23,551 nt of DNA from Polymyxa betae (Eukaryota > Endomyxa > Phytomyxea > Plasmodiophorida > Plasmodiophoridae). The stretch is taken from positions 1-23,551 of the forward strand of contig RBZT01000319.1 of NCBI GenBank assembly GCA_003693705.1, written 5' to 3'. This document shows, piece by piece, positions 7,839 through 16,977 of the stretch. Position numbers and translations under genes: made by a program. Under the pieces are notes generated by a model, which was not told the origin of the DNA, did not search any database, and saw nothing but the letters and a program-made list of their open reading frames with translations. The number at the start of each line of letters is the position of its first letter. Position 1 is the first letter of the stretch.

Positions 7839-8776
7839 ATGAAGAGCATGAGCAGCCTGAAAAACTCTCCGAGGGTATCAGCCCGACGCAGCGCCTTCAA
7901 TAGCGTCAAGACTCTGGAGGCGCTCTTCAACCAGCAATCCTGCTGTAGTGACTTGATACTCATGGCCAACGATACCAAGTTCTTCTGCCATCAGTCCGTG
8001 CTGGTCCCTTGCAGCGGGTATCTGGCGGGGTTACTGCTCTGGACGGGACTGAAACCGCACAACAAGAACTCGAAAAATTTCAAAAAAGAGTTCATCAAAA
8101 TCAGTTTACCGAATATCGTGATCCCGAAATACTTAAGGCCAAAGAAGAGACCAGCAAGGGGTACTGGTTTGAGAGGTTCTTGAAAATCGTGTACGGCATG
8201 ATCAATATTGATGAGGATTGCCCGGCAGAAGTCTTCGTCATGGCTCAGATCGCAGATGTCCTTGATTGCGAGTCCATGATCAAGCATGTGATGATATATT
8301 GAGCTTGATCTCACACACGATGGAGAATTCTCTTGATGTGGCGTTATTCTGTCAGAAACATCCTCTCTCAATCACATTTCATGAAGTGAAGAAAGTCATC
8401 GCCAAGAATATATACTTTTCCTATAGAAACCCCAAGCTCTATGAAATCGAACGTAAGTACTTTCTCGATATTATGAGATTGCCCACTTCAGATCGATTTT
8501 GTCAGTTTTTTGTTGCCTACTGCTATGTAACGAACAAATTCATGGAACATCTTTCAATTCAAAAAAACCTATCATCAATGCTGAATTCCGTGAGCTTTCC
8601 GCACAGTAGTGCAGGGGAGCAGCCTCCAATGGGAACGTGCTGACGTAGTGGAAACGGTCAAAGACGCCTTCAAGCACGCCATATTTGAGGGATATATCGA
8701 AGATCAGGCCTTCCTCTACAAAGTATTCACTGATTGTTATCATCGTCTTGATAATCCTTCTGCGAAAAAGCTATAG
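7839..8776 (+). CDS. BTB/POZ domain protein, four exons
   Basis: Read without splicing this gene seems to have three frameshifts, but three short introns repair all of them in phase 0. The exons are 7839-8117, 8159-8287, 8356-8526 and 8615-8776. The introns are 41 nt (GTGATC..GCAAG), 68 nt (GTGATG..TGTCAG) and 88 nt (GTAACG..GTGCAG). The 246-residue product has a BTB fold signature: CCSDLILMANDTKFFCHQSVL at about 35-55, SGYLAGLL, IKISLPNI joined to GYWFERFLKIVYG, then PAEVFVMAQIADVLDCESM. The rest (KHPLSITFHEVKK.., LPTSDRFCQFFVAYCY, VVETVKDAFKHAIFEGYIED) resembles the BACK-like helical region that often follows BTB. BTB proteins dimerise and commonly bridge substrates to cullin-3 ligases. An earlier in-frame ATG at 7797 would add 14 residues. 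Confidence 0.75.
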
Positions 8777-9100
8777 CCTAAACTGTTTCACTAAACAGAA
8801 TTTTGCTTGTTTCGCAGCAACTACGGCAGCTGGATTAAACACTGGCTAGCACGAAACCAATTGAGATGAGTTTGGTAAACAGTTCTAGTGAGACATTTTC
8901 TTGCAGATTCATCTTTGACGCCAGATGAAAGTGAAGGAAAATTCCATTGATATTTATCGTCCTGTATTGTGGTGGTTAGTGACGCGCGATGTCCTGTATC
9001 CCGATGTGAATTCTACATGAAAAGGCAGAGGCGCCAGAGGAAGCTTAACGCAAATGCCAGCTGGTGCGCTGCAACATACAGAGCGACGCCGATTCTGATG
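8777..9100. other. Intergenic or unresolved exons
   Basis: Two strong-looking 3' splice sites occur on the plus strand, GCTTGTTTCGCAG near 8818 and ATTTTCTTGCAG near 8907. The second is followed by a 32-codon open frame (MKVKENSIDIYRPVL). I could not connect either in phase to the BTB gene, so these may be exons of an undefined transcript. Confidence 0.2.
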
Positions 9101-9432
9101 TCATAACTTTGGGGTGCCTGATTGTCTCCGCTCTCCACGGGTTATTTCCACACATGTCAGAGGTGTTGTTCGGACGAGAGTCTGGATATACATCAAGGCG
9201 GGCCTGATCATTTCCCAGAGCTGCTGCGGTTTCGGAAACTTTTTGGGCATAGACCGCTCCAGAACATACATTCGGGTGCGGTCAAAAGGAATATTGTTAC
9301 AAATTCGTATCAGAAATTGCTGCTTGCATACACGGTTAAAGATACCTGTGAAATGCAAGAAATCAAATCACACCCTTTGAGCTTTGTACCCAGCCTGAAA
9401 ACAAGGTATTTGCCAAATTGGACGAACAGCAT
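9101..9432 (-). CDS. Small two-exon gene of unknown function, 95 residues
   Basis: The exons are 9432-9390 and 9345-9101, with a 44-nt intron (GTACAA..TTTCACAG preceded by a T-rich tract). Joining in phase 1 creates LGIFNRV and gives a 95-residue basic protein. The start ATG is the first after an in-frame TGA. The sequence contains QQFLIRICNN and ERSMPKKFPKPQQLWEM and has no signal peptide or known motif. An antisense frame is also open, but it lacks a comparable splice structure. Confidence 0.42.
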
Positions 9433-9591
9433 CGAATATCATTCGCGGCTGCAACTTGCTTTTTTGCTAGATCTTGCTGCTCCGGTTCTCATTTCTACCA
9501 GAACGTGATCTAATTTTAAAAAGGCCACAAATGTCTTCAATAAAAATGCCTTGTCGGCACAGGAAACTTTGTTCCAGAGACCTTATAGGGT
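9433..9591. other. Short spacer, nothing recognised
   Basis: This lies between the small gene and the inverted-repeat element. It contains no exon I can support. Confidence 0.3.
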
Positions 9592-9703
9592 GCGTTTAGA
9601 TGCGACCCAAAATCCGGTTTTTGATCGGAAGACCCAAGTCAGAATAGGATTTTAAAAATGAATTTTGGCGCAAAAAACCGGATTTTGTGTGGCATCTAAA
9701 CGC
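9592..9703. mobile_element. MITE-like element with 31-bp imperfect terminal inverted repeats
   Basis: The left arm, 9592-9622, starts GCGTTTAGATGC and continues CAAAATCCGGTTTTT. The right arm, 9672-9703, is its reverse complement with about three mismatches, ending GCATCTAAACGC. The spacer is about 50 bases and contains a weaker echo of the same motif. At 112 bp with no coding capacity it fits a miniature inverted-repeat transposable element. No clear target-site duplication was found at the flanks, so the family is open. Confidence 0.7.
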
Positions 9704-10187
9704 GGCCTTTGGGTGCTATTACTGTCGATGAATTCCAGATTGCTAAAATGACATTCAACATACCGCCAACTTGCTCACGTTTCCAGTTTACATTTCGTGT
9801 AAAGTTTTTCAACTTCTTATGCTGGCTCATATCGGGGGTTTCGTGCAAATGCAGTGGATTGTCTTGCAATGACACAATGGCAGTTAAATACAAAGAGAGG
9901 ATATCAGAAGGATTGAATATCCTTTCTATTGGCGAAACCTATGGTCCTAAGCAGCTTTTGTACTATATCTAAAGCAGTTGGCAATGATCGTTAATCTGTT
10001 TTTTATCAATGCAATACAACCAAATAGGTTACTACTTAGAATAAAAGCATGGTCTTACCGACAAGCATTGACATCGTCCGGGGCTGATTCAGTGATGTGA
10101 ACGCCAAATTGTGCTTACAAAACAAGTGTTACCCATAATTGTCAGTAAAGACATAAACGCTTGCTCATGTTTAGTTGCATATCGCAT
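9704..10187. other. Intergenic; one possible minus-strand exon
   Basis: A minus-strand frame at about 9720-9930 reads plausibly (LQDNPLHLHETPDMSQH, WKREQVGGMLNVILAIWN) and runs into the MITE-like element on its 3' side. It has no ATG-to-stop context or splice partner that I could fix. The remainder shows nothing. Confidence 0.2.
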
Positions 10188-11335
10188 TTAAAAGTTGAAT
10201 CGATGGGCACAGGCGTGGTCCTCTTCAATATGGATCTCTCCTTTGGTTCGTGGATCGTATGAGATGCGATATATCTTGCCTTCCTCCACATTTTTTTGTA
10301 AGGCGGACAGAAGTTTGTCTGCGAATGCCAGGCAGACGTCACGTGACCACGCCTTTGCTCTCTGGGCATCGACGAGCAGTTCTTTAGTTTTGATTTCCTC
10401 TACCTTGCGGAGAACGTTGTCGCCAGAACGGAAGCCCAGCATGATTGTCGATGCTCCGATAAGTGCGGACAGGATCCAATACCGCAAAGACTTCCTCTTA
10501 AGAAACTCGTCTGGCGATGTTTGAAAGAACGCCGTATGGAGCTTGATATGCTCCTTATTCCCGTTCCAGCAATCGATATCTGAAGCCAGTATGATTTTAT
10601 GCTGACCCAAACGCAGATTGAAGAGGGAGAAGAACGTCGACTGACTCTCCAGGGGAGGCGGGATTGTGTTTGGAGCGGGCTCACGACTGACAACCTGATA
10701 ACGGAACCCCGTATACGAGAGAATGGATTCGTCTTCATATCCGAGGCGCTGGAACCCATTAACCACATCCAGGTAGATGACATTGTAAATGCGAGTAGCC
10801 ATTATTTCCCAGGCGTGTTTCTCCTGGTAGGCAGTGGCCAAGATCCTACAAGCATTTCCCATCGTCAATGTTTAGCCTTTTGTTCAAAAAAGTTTCATCT
10901 TGATATCGGCAAAAACTTCAATCAATTGAGCAGCCGCATAATTCCAGACCTCTTAAGGTTTTCCCGGTACGAGACAAATTGTACTTTGTTACGTTCAGGG
11001 GAGTAGTTCACCTTAGCAAGAGCGTCCATCACGTATTTTAATTGCAGGTTGTCGTCTGAGACATTAAAAAACGGTCCCTGAGCAGATGGGTCAAAACCAG
11101 TGGTGAGATCTTCTCCGAGTTCAGGAGCTGTATAACGCCACTATGAATGATGTCAGAATCAGCGATTGCGAATAAGAATGTGGATTCTGTGTGCTAATAC
11201 GGGATGCTCTTGTGCCATTTCGAAGTGGCACCATCTGTCGACCATATAGGAGGCGATCCTCTGGGGACGAGGCGACAGGAAAACCGGTGGTGACCGCGAC
11301 AGCGATTGTCGGCTGAACTCTAACAGGATCGTCAT
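10188..11335 (-). CDS. DXO/RAI1-family protein with altered catalytic residues
   Basis: The exons are 11335-11201, 11140-10950 and 10845-10188, with introns of 60 nt (GTATTA..TCATAG) and 104 nt (GTCTGG..TTGTAG). The lengths sum to 984 nt, 327 residues, phase consistent. The order of motifs follows the DXO/Dom3Z/RAI1 family of 5'-end RNA decapping nucleases: SYMVDRW..RYTAPELGEDLTTGFD, then VSYRENLKRILATAYQ formed across the junction, GFRYQ, LRLGQHKIILASDIDC, KLHT, KSLRYWILSALIG and MLGFRS. In the family, catalysis uses Glu of GYKFE, the acidic pair of GE(V/M)DC, and Glu/Lys of ELKT. Here these are Gln159, Asp198 with Asp200, Lys210 and His212. Only one acidic residue is unchanged, so nuclease activity is unlikely. 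It may be a scaffold pseudoenzyme or an early pseudogene with an intact frame. It is somewhat shorter than usual relatives. Confidence 0.8.
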
Positions 11336-13165
11336 GGCTGTTATGCAACAATAGGAAATGCCGGGATGGGAAACAACACGACCATATTGGAGATATTACG
11401 CAGTCCGACAAGTCACTGAAGGCACACTTGCCTTCAGTGCGAAGACAGTCACGCACTTTTCCATCTGTGTCGCTTGCTGTCGAGAGATGCACAAACATGC
11501 CCAGGATCTCTCTTTCACTCTCTTTCACACTCTTGGCCACACTTCTGCCTATGAATGCGATGGATTATAATGTTTCCTCTCAAGGGTGTAGGCCTCCGAA
11601 TTTTGTATTAGTAGGAGAGCCATGGACCTTCCGGTCTATGCCCCGCACTAGGGTAAAAGTGCCGCCCACCTTGCCGAAAGGCACAATAACTAGTACAATC
11701 CTATCCGATCCAATATAATTTCCAGCTCGGTGGTGTCGATACCATATAAGGCCATTCCCGATCTACACGCGCTCTGTCAGATCGGAAACCCATATTAGGG
11801 ACAAGATGTGCAGCTGCGGACTCAGTTCTGTTGCCAGTGTTGAAAAGAGGGAAATCTTCCACAACATGAAACACCCTCCATTCCATTCATATCTTATCAG
11901 CAATATATGTGGAAAGAATATTTCCATGTTTATATGAAGAAAATTCTCTTATTCCTGAAGATTTTTTCCAAAAAGAATCATAAAGCATAGGTTCTCTACA
12001 ATTGGCAATTGGATTTTAGAAAATGTTATTTTCCCTTAGGGCACTATCTATTGCAAAAAAGTTGTCAATGCTGAGGCGTTTGAATCAAGTTATCGTGAAA
12101 ACGATCGTCCATAGATCTGAAGGACCTTGCTGGATCGTCCGATATACAGCATCATGGAAATATGCAGCAATCATGCATGACCCAATGCTGTTATGGCCAG
12201 TTGAGGGCCCAATGAAACAAGGTTGGGTGCGTCGAAGACCAATCGAAGGCCTTTTCTAAGCCGCGCTTCGATTCAAAATACATTTCATTCTGCAGATGGT
12301 GATTACCGATACACCCTCTCAGACAAAATCATGAGGAGGCCAGGCGCCTCATCTCTAAATTACCATAGAATTTTTCAGTAAGCTGAGCTTGAAATGTTAA
12401 TGACCCAGTCATTTTGGATTTTTCCTTCTTAGAGGAATTGATGTTTTTGAAAATTGGAATTTGATTTTTCTGATAAACAGACGAAAAGCGATCAAGTATG
12501 CATGTGCATACCATATTTCAAACAAAATTTCTAGTAAAATGGATTCTAGCTCACTGGCCAGTAGTTCTGTTTCTGTGATATCATCTGCAGACCGGCAAGA
12601 AAAGACGTCTTCTATCAGCAACTTCTCAAGTTTTCTGATCTGGCCATATTCTGTCAGAAATAATCCACTTATGGAATACGTTTCAGACGGTGAAGAGGAA
12701 CCCAGCATGTAACATTTACCCACTCAGCAGTAACGGCAACCTGAATGATGTTGAAATGCGCAATTTTACTGATATCATGGAATGGCCGTCTTCTAACAGG
12801 TGCTATAGTAAACATTTATGCTCGAACTCATTCAGTAAATATGTTTGTGTAGAAGTGGCTGAACGTCATGCCGGGCCATGCCTGAGAAGGCGTTTTCCCA
12901 TCCATCAGGGTTAGGAATTTTTCTGGATCTTCTTTAAGGTCCTCTGAAGAACCTGCTTTATATATTTCAATAAATTTTTACATCATTCGAAAGCTTGCAA
13001 AAAATCCCGACGTTCTATCTTTGTAGATTGGCAATTGTTAATTCTCAACTCTCAGGAATGCCATTCGAAGTCATTTGATCGCTCGTCATTAGGAGTGACA
13101 AAAGATATCGCAACCACGGAGAGCGCAAATTCTGTCTCCTTGCAACCAGTCACTACCATCCCATT
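11336..13165. other. Gene-poor region with unresolved reading frames
   Basis: No exon chain could be closed over these 1.8 kb. Candidate stretches are plus 12536-12710 (Ser-rich, MDSSSLASSS.., ending YVSDGEEEPSM just before GTAACA, a possible 5' splice site), the opposing minus frame 12409-12723, minus 11701-11886 (MEWRVFHVVEDFPLF..) and plus 12023-12259. On both strands frames overlap with similar plausibility, so none is called as a gene. Confidence 0.3.
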
Positions 13166-13333
13166 GTGGAATTCCACCTTATTAACGTGAATTCCACATT
13201 TATAAACGTTGAATTCCACATTTTCCACTGTGGAATTCCACATTTTCCACATTTATTCACGTTGAATTCCACATTTGAAAACGCTGAATTCCACATTTGA
13301 AAACGTTGAATTCCACAAGTATTCACGTTGAAT
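13166..13333. repeat. Short tandem array built on GAATTCCACATT
   Basis: Seven or so copies of a 21-31 base unit follow each other, with core GAATTCCACATT and variable tails (TGAAAACGTT, TTCCACTGTG, TATTCACGTT). The core with its flanks forms the palindrome TGGAATTCCA in several copies. Length differs between units, so this is a degenerate minisatellite and not a strict repeat. It sits in a region with no called gene. Confidence 0.85.
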
Positions 13334-13349
13334 AATTTATATACAGCTC

Positions 13350-13374
13350 CCCTTACCCCTTTTGGGGGTTAGGG
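13350..13374. other. Strong hairpin CCCTTACCCC/GGGGTTAGGG
   Basis: Ten-base arms (13350-13359 and 13365-13374) pair with one mismatch around a short T-rich loop, directly after the tandem array and a TATATA stretch. It could be a transcript-end structure, a protein site or chance. The G-rich arm carries GGGGGTTAGGG, similar to telomere repeats. Confidence 0.45.
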
Positions 13375-13662
13375 ATTGAAGAAACTCATCCGCAGTTTCG
13401 CTCTATCACTCACGCACTCCCTGTAAACAGGTATAGACATCCATTCTTCTGCACCACAACTTATGCGTGCCCGCAATACGTTAAAGATAGAAGGAAGGAG
13501 ACGAACGATGGATGGCGAACTTTTTCTACTGCCACTCTTTTCCCTTTCTTAAAGATCGTCATTTCCAACACCTGTTGGATTCGATTCAGGCGCTGATTAA
13601 ACAATCAGTATTTATTTTTTTCAATTATAAAAGTTCATCAATAGTGCTAATCTAGACCCTCT

Positions 13663-13938
13663 TCAATTTAATTTAAGTTTGTGGTGGACACGACGTCGGC
13701 CTCTGAAGGAATCGCGCTGTAAGCTGCTGAGTACTCTGGCAGTATGAAACGTGCTGCAATGATACACTACATGTCTGTGGCCAGCCAAGCTTCCAGCTTG
13801 GAACATTTCGAATTCTTCAAGAAATTCATTCATGGCAATGCAGTCCCGCTCTTTTGTTGAATGCTGGTATGAGGCTGGTTTTATATGAGGTTGAGGCTGG
13901 GATAACGAGATGCGCGACGTGACCCAGGGGTCATTCAT
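13663..13938 (-). CDS. Unknown 91-residue protein, uncertain
   Basis: This is an ATG-to-TGA frame starting MNDPWVTSRISLSQPQ, with a central acidic helix-like stretch (AMNEFLEEFEMFQAGSL) and a basic C-terminus (FRGRRRVHHKLKLN). Codon choice is compatible with coding, and competing frames are more broken. I recognise no motif. It lies downstream of X5 on the same strand and could be an exon of a larger gene. Confidence 0.35.
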   Translation of the reverse strand: MNDPWVTSRISLSQPQPHIKPASYQHSTKERDCIAMNEFLEEFEMFQAGSLAGHRHVVYHCSTFHTARVLSSLQRDSFRGRRRVHHKLKLN

Positions 13939-14305
13939 GCAAGTGTTTCTCGAGCTTATAATTGTTAGTTTCCAGGCGCGCCCAATGACTGCAGAAATTG
14001 TTAGTACTTAGTGCTCTGATGTCAGGTTTCTAGGTATCACGGACCTATACACCATGGGGGAATTGGTGTTTTTTCTCAAAAACCCGATTCGATTCTGAGT
14101 AGTAGGGAGAAATGTGCCCGGACTGCAATCGGTCGCTCCGTCCAGATCTGTCGGCGTCGTCGGTCAATCTCACTCACTTTCTGATCTTCGAACCAAGTTT
14201 TCCAGAAGCGCATTCTCCATGAATCTCGTGTTCGTACCGGCCCTGTGCATCCCCGTCTGCCTTACGGCAGCAGCGCCTGGCCTCTTACGGCAGCAGGCCC
14301 AGCAT

Positions 14306-15265
14306 TCATCTGAGCGACAGGCTGCTGTTTCTGTATTCGGTGTGAATCTTCTGCAGATTGATCAGAATCGCGATGATGTTCATGATGGGGTTCCGGCGTC
14401 GCAACGCCCGTAGCAATCGCATTCGATCATGATGTCGTACGATGAAGACATGGCCAGGAGAGTCTGTTCGCAACCGTGCGGCGGTTTCGACGATTGTCGG
14501 CTCTTTAATCTAAGATACAGTCAGAATATAGGCGGACAGAAAGGCCCATCCGATTTCACCAGAAACTTGCAAAGACTGTAATAGTCATTGATATCAGTGA
14601 CATCGTGATTGAAGGAATACACAAGGTCGGTTGGAGATGATGTCTCGCCAGAACGGGGGCGCTTCCGGGAGGTTTTGACTGCTAAATCATTCAAATTAGG
14701 AAAAATTTCAGCGATTTTGAGGACATTATACTAGATAAGGAATCATTACATTGATAGTTTCCTGAATAGGAGATAAAGCTGGAACAGTATTTGTATGGTG
14801 TAGTAACGACGCGGGTGTTGATGACGTTCCAGAATCAGGAAGGGTGTCCAACATTACGCGAAAAAATTCATTGTCAGGTAGTATCTGAATCATATATCAG
14901 TTTTTACAGAATTATTTCATCTATCATTTACATCCAGATCAAACGAAGGATGCAAGTGGTTGTTTAAATAGGGAAAATCAGCGTATGCTTGATTTGGATG
15001 TGAACTATGGGGAATCGGTTCCTATAATGCATGTTAAAGAACAGAGATGGGACCAAATCTGACAGAGCAATCTTACTCGGGTGTCTGTAAGGAGAGGGTC
15101 GGGAAGAGAGGCTCTAGCAACGGTCTCTTCCCGAGAGTCTGTAACATTACTTGGCCCAGAACTGAGTGTAGCCAAGCACCCAGATACGTTCAGTATCAGG
15201 AAGACAATGGCTGGGCCAACCATGACGGATAATAGATGTTCTACCACAGGCCGACAGTGAGCCAT
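14306..15265 (-). CDS. Family X protein X5, five-exon gene with N-terminal hydrophobic segment
   Basis: The proposed exons are 15265-15077, 15021-14932, 14884-14786, 14730-14560 and 14509-14306, with introns of 55, 47, 55 and 50 nt, all phase 0, giving 250 residues. The first 5' splice site is GTAAGA and the second GTAAAT. The third junction (GTTCCA) is the weakest. The protein starts MAHCRPVVEHLLSV and has a hydrophobic stretch at about 11-32, then a Pro/His/Ser-rich part, a basic SRKRPRSGE, and SFNHDVTDINDYYSLCKFL. That last segment matches FDFDVENITDYTTLCAFL of X1, and an intron follows immediately in both genes. The last exon has HDRMRLLRALRRRN and AILINLQKI, in the place of the X1 DDQLILTE and LEKLILVASL segments. 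Function is unknown. Confidence 0.5.
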
Positions 15266-15433
15266 TGTCCTTTCTCACAGACGCACTTTTTTGTCGCCTA
15301 CTTTTTTGCCTACTTCACACTTCTTGAATATAACCTACGATTCCCTACCACACCGTAAACTCTTAGTAGCTGTCTGACGTCTCCGTGCGAGCTCAAATAT
15401 ATAGATAGTACTGCGTGACATGGAGAAGCAAGA

Positions 15434-15930
15434 ATGATTGTTAGATTTAAAAAATTACCGAAACATACTCGGTGCCAATGCGCATTGGTACGGGCTTTTC
15501 TAGAACAAAAGATTGTATCACGCAAATTTAACTGCGTCACTGCGCACTTGATTCCCTCTGTACTGTCTTCTAATCGCCTCTTCTTAGTCTTGATCGTCCG
15601 CCACGATCATCGTCCGATCTGCCTTCATTTCCGAACATCCACAGTGGACGGCGCTAACGTCTTTGGGTCATAGTATGCGCCCATTCCCTGTAGAGATTTC
15701 CCATTATGATGGACTCCACGGTAAGTATTGCAAGGTCATCATACATACGGGCAAATCTCTCCCGATGCCTTGTGATCACAAAGTCGATCCCAAATTCCCA
15801 ACCATTGGTCACAGATTTCGCACCTTCCTGGAAGATATCCCGTTGCGATATTTATGAGCTATATTGTGATAGTTTTTCTGAGAAGATGTTCTGCTGCCAC
15901 TTTCAGCCAAGTCTCCATTTAAGAGGGTAG
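15434..15930 (+). CDS. Unknown three-exon gene candidate
   Basis: The best-supported part is the junction 15720/15815: the 94-nt intron starts with the full consensus GTAAGT and ends GTCACAG, and joining gives HYDGLHDFAPSWKISRC in phase. The exon before begins at 15645 after CATCCACAG. A first exon 15434-15586 (start MIVRFKKLPKH) can be joined with a 58-nt intron, but its 5' splice site (GTCTTG) is weak. The product would be 114 residues, Cys-containing (CDIYELYC, CCHF), with no known domain. A TATATAG lies at 15398-15404. Confidence 0.38.
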
Positions 15931-16309
15931 CTCAAAGTTATTTTCTCCAGTGTTTAGCGTTTCTGGTTCTTGGGTCCTCTGACTCTGACTATTCGGTGTT
16001 TGGAGTAACCACCTCCCCAACCTGGTTTTTTGAAATCACCGATAAGTTACAGCCTTTTAAAACTTTTAAGCTGCACCGATAATAAACTGAGAAAATCTGT
16101 ATGAATATTCTATCTCAATGGACTGTTTTGATGATTTGCAAGGCCTTGCCAAAATTTGTATTACATCATACAGATAATGCTCCGGCTCAGCAGCACGTCT
16201 CATTTGGATGAGTCGAGTTCTCGTGGCTGCTGGGATCGTCATGGTTTGAGGACATCATCAATGAACACAGAGTTTTTACTGTTCATTTATTTGCAGTCGA
16301 ATTCGGTCG

Positions 16310-16649
16310 ATGGAAGGATGTGCGCTATTCCAAAATCCAAATCATTATTCAGAATCTGGTGAAAGCGCACTGGAATACCTGACTGGAGATAGCTGCCGCA
16401 TTTTGCAATTTCAGACGCTCTTCTGTCAAAATTTCCAAGCAAATAAGCCAAGGTTCGTTCAATTTGTCAATGAAACTGTCGATTGTTGAAAGATTGAGGG
16501 GCTCTGGGGTCTCTACAAACGTCAACACTTCAAGCGAATTCTGGGCAATCATAAAAAGGGCATGTAATATTGGGAACAGGTATCAAGTTGAGCTGGCATT
16601 CCGTGCGTTAAGGGCCAACGTCGACTTTATATCCAGTTTGAATTTATAA
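16310..16649 (+). pseudogene. DDE transposase relic, ISXO2/Merlin-like C-terminal half
   Basis: A frame from ATG 16310 encodes GDSCRILQFQTLFC, KPRFVQFVNETVDC, and after one in-frame TGA (16487-16489) KIEGLWGLYKRQHFKRI and NHKKGM. After a further frameshift near 16565 it continues YQVELAFRALRANVDF. The order D..., FV, then IEGLWG..K and a terminal (Y)xxEL/FxxR helix is the pattern of ISXO2/IS1016-type transposases, known in eukaryotes as Merlin, where the last catalytic Glu sits in the IE.xW motif. A 3' splice-like TTTATTTGCAG precedes it at 16286-16296. The stop and frameshift show the copy is inactive. Terminal inverted repeats were not located. Confidence 0.5.
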
Positions 16650-16736
16650 CGGGTCTCAGTTACTGCCGCGAATGCCGTCAATAAACAACCATTTCGTTTT
16701 CCACTCGCTTGGATGTCAATCATTCCCAGAAAACTG

Positions 16737-16743
16737 TATAAAG
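16737..16743 (+). promoter_or_regulatory. TATAAAG box candidate
   Basis: A TATAAAG motif lies immediately before the triple GC-rich repeat and about 240 bases before the first supported exon of the F-box-like gene. It is a possible core promoter element, by motif only. Confidence 0.3.
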
Positions 16744-16955
16744 AGCCGACAGCGCAGCCCTAGGATGCGGCCTCCTCCACCAAGCGCGGTCTCTCTCTAG
16801 TTTTTTTTTACTAGTTTTTTGAACGAGACGACGGCGCAGCCCTAAGACGCGGCTTTCTCCACTAGGCGCGGTTTTTTGAAAAATGTTTTTTAACAGCCGA
16901 CGGCGCAGCCCTAGGACGCGGCCACCTTCACTAAGCGCGGTCTCTCTCTTTAGTT
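16744..16955. repeat. Three direct repeats with core GCGCAGCCCTAGGACGCGG
   Basis: The cores start at 16752, 16834 and 16903, spaced 82 and 69 bases. Each is followed by a pyrimidine-rich link, then CACTAAGCGCGGT or a close variant, and T/C-rich sequence. The conserved blocks are much more alike than the linkers. The array lies between a TATAAAG and the CCCTTTCAG 3' splice site of the F-box-like gene, so it could be in its 5' leader, first intron or promoter. Confidence 0.8.
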
Positions 16956-16977
16956 AACGACGACAAAACCCTTTCAG

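Noticed and set aside
7839-8776. BTB gene as a pseudogene with three frameshifts
   Set aside because: All three frame changes coincide with phase-0 GT..AG introns of 41-88 nt, and splicing gives a continuous BTB-BACK-like protein.
14114-14413. 99-codon plus-strand frame
   Set aside because: It overlaps the last exon of X5 on the opposite strand and has no motif. X5 is supported by homology to X1 and by intron position.
16349-16552. 67-codon minus-strand frame
   Set aside because: It is antisense to the transposase relic, whose motifs explain the region better.
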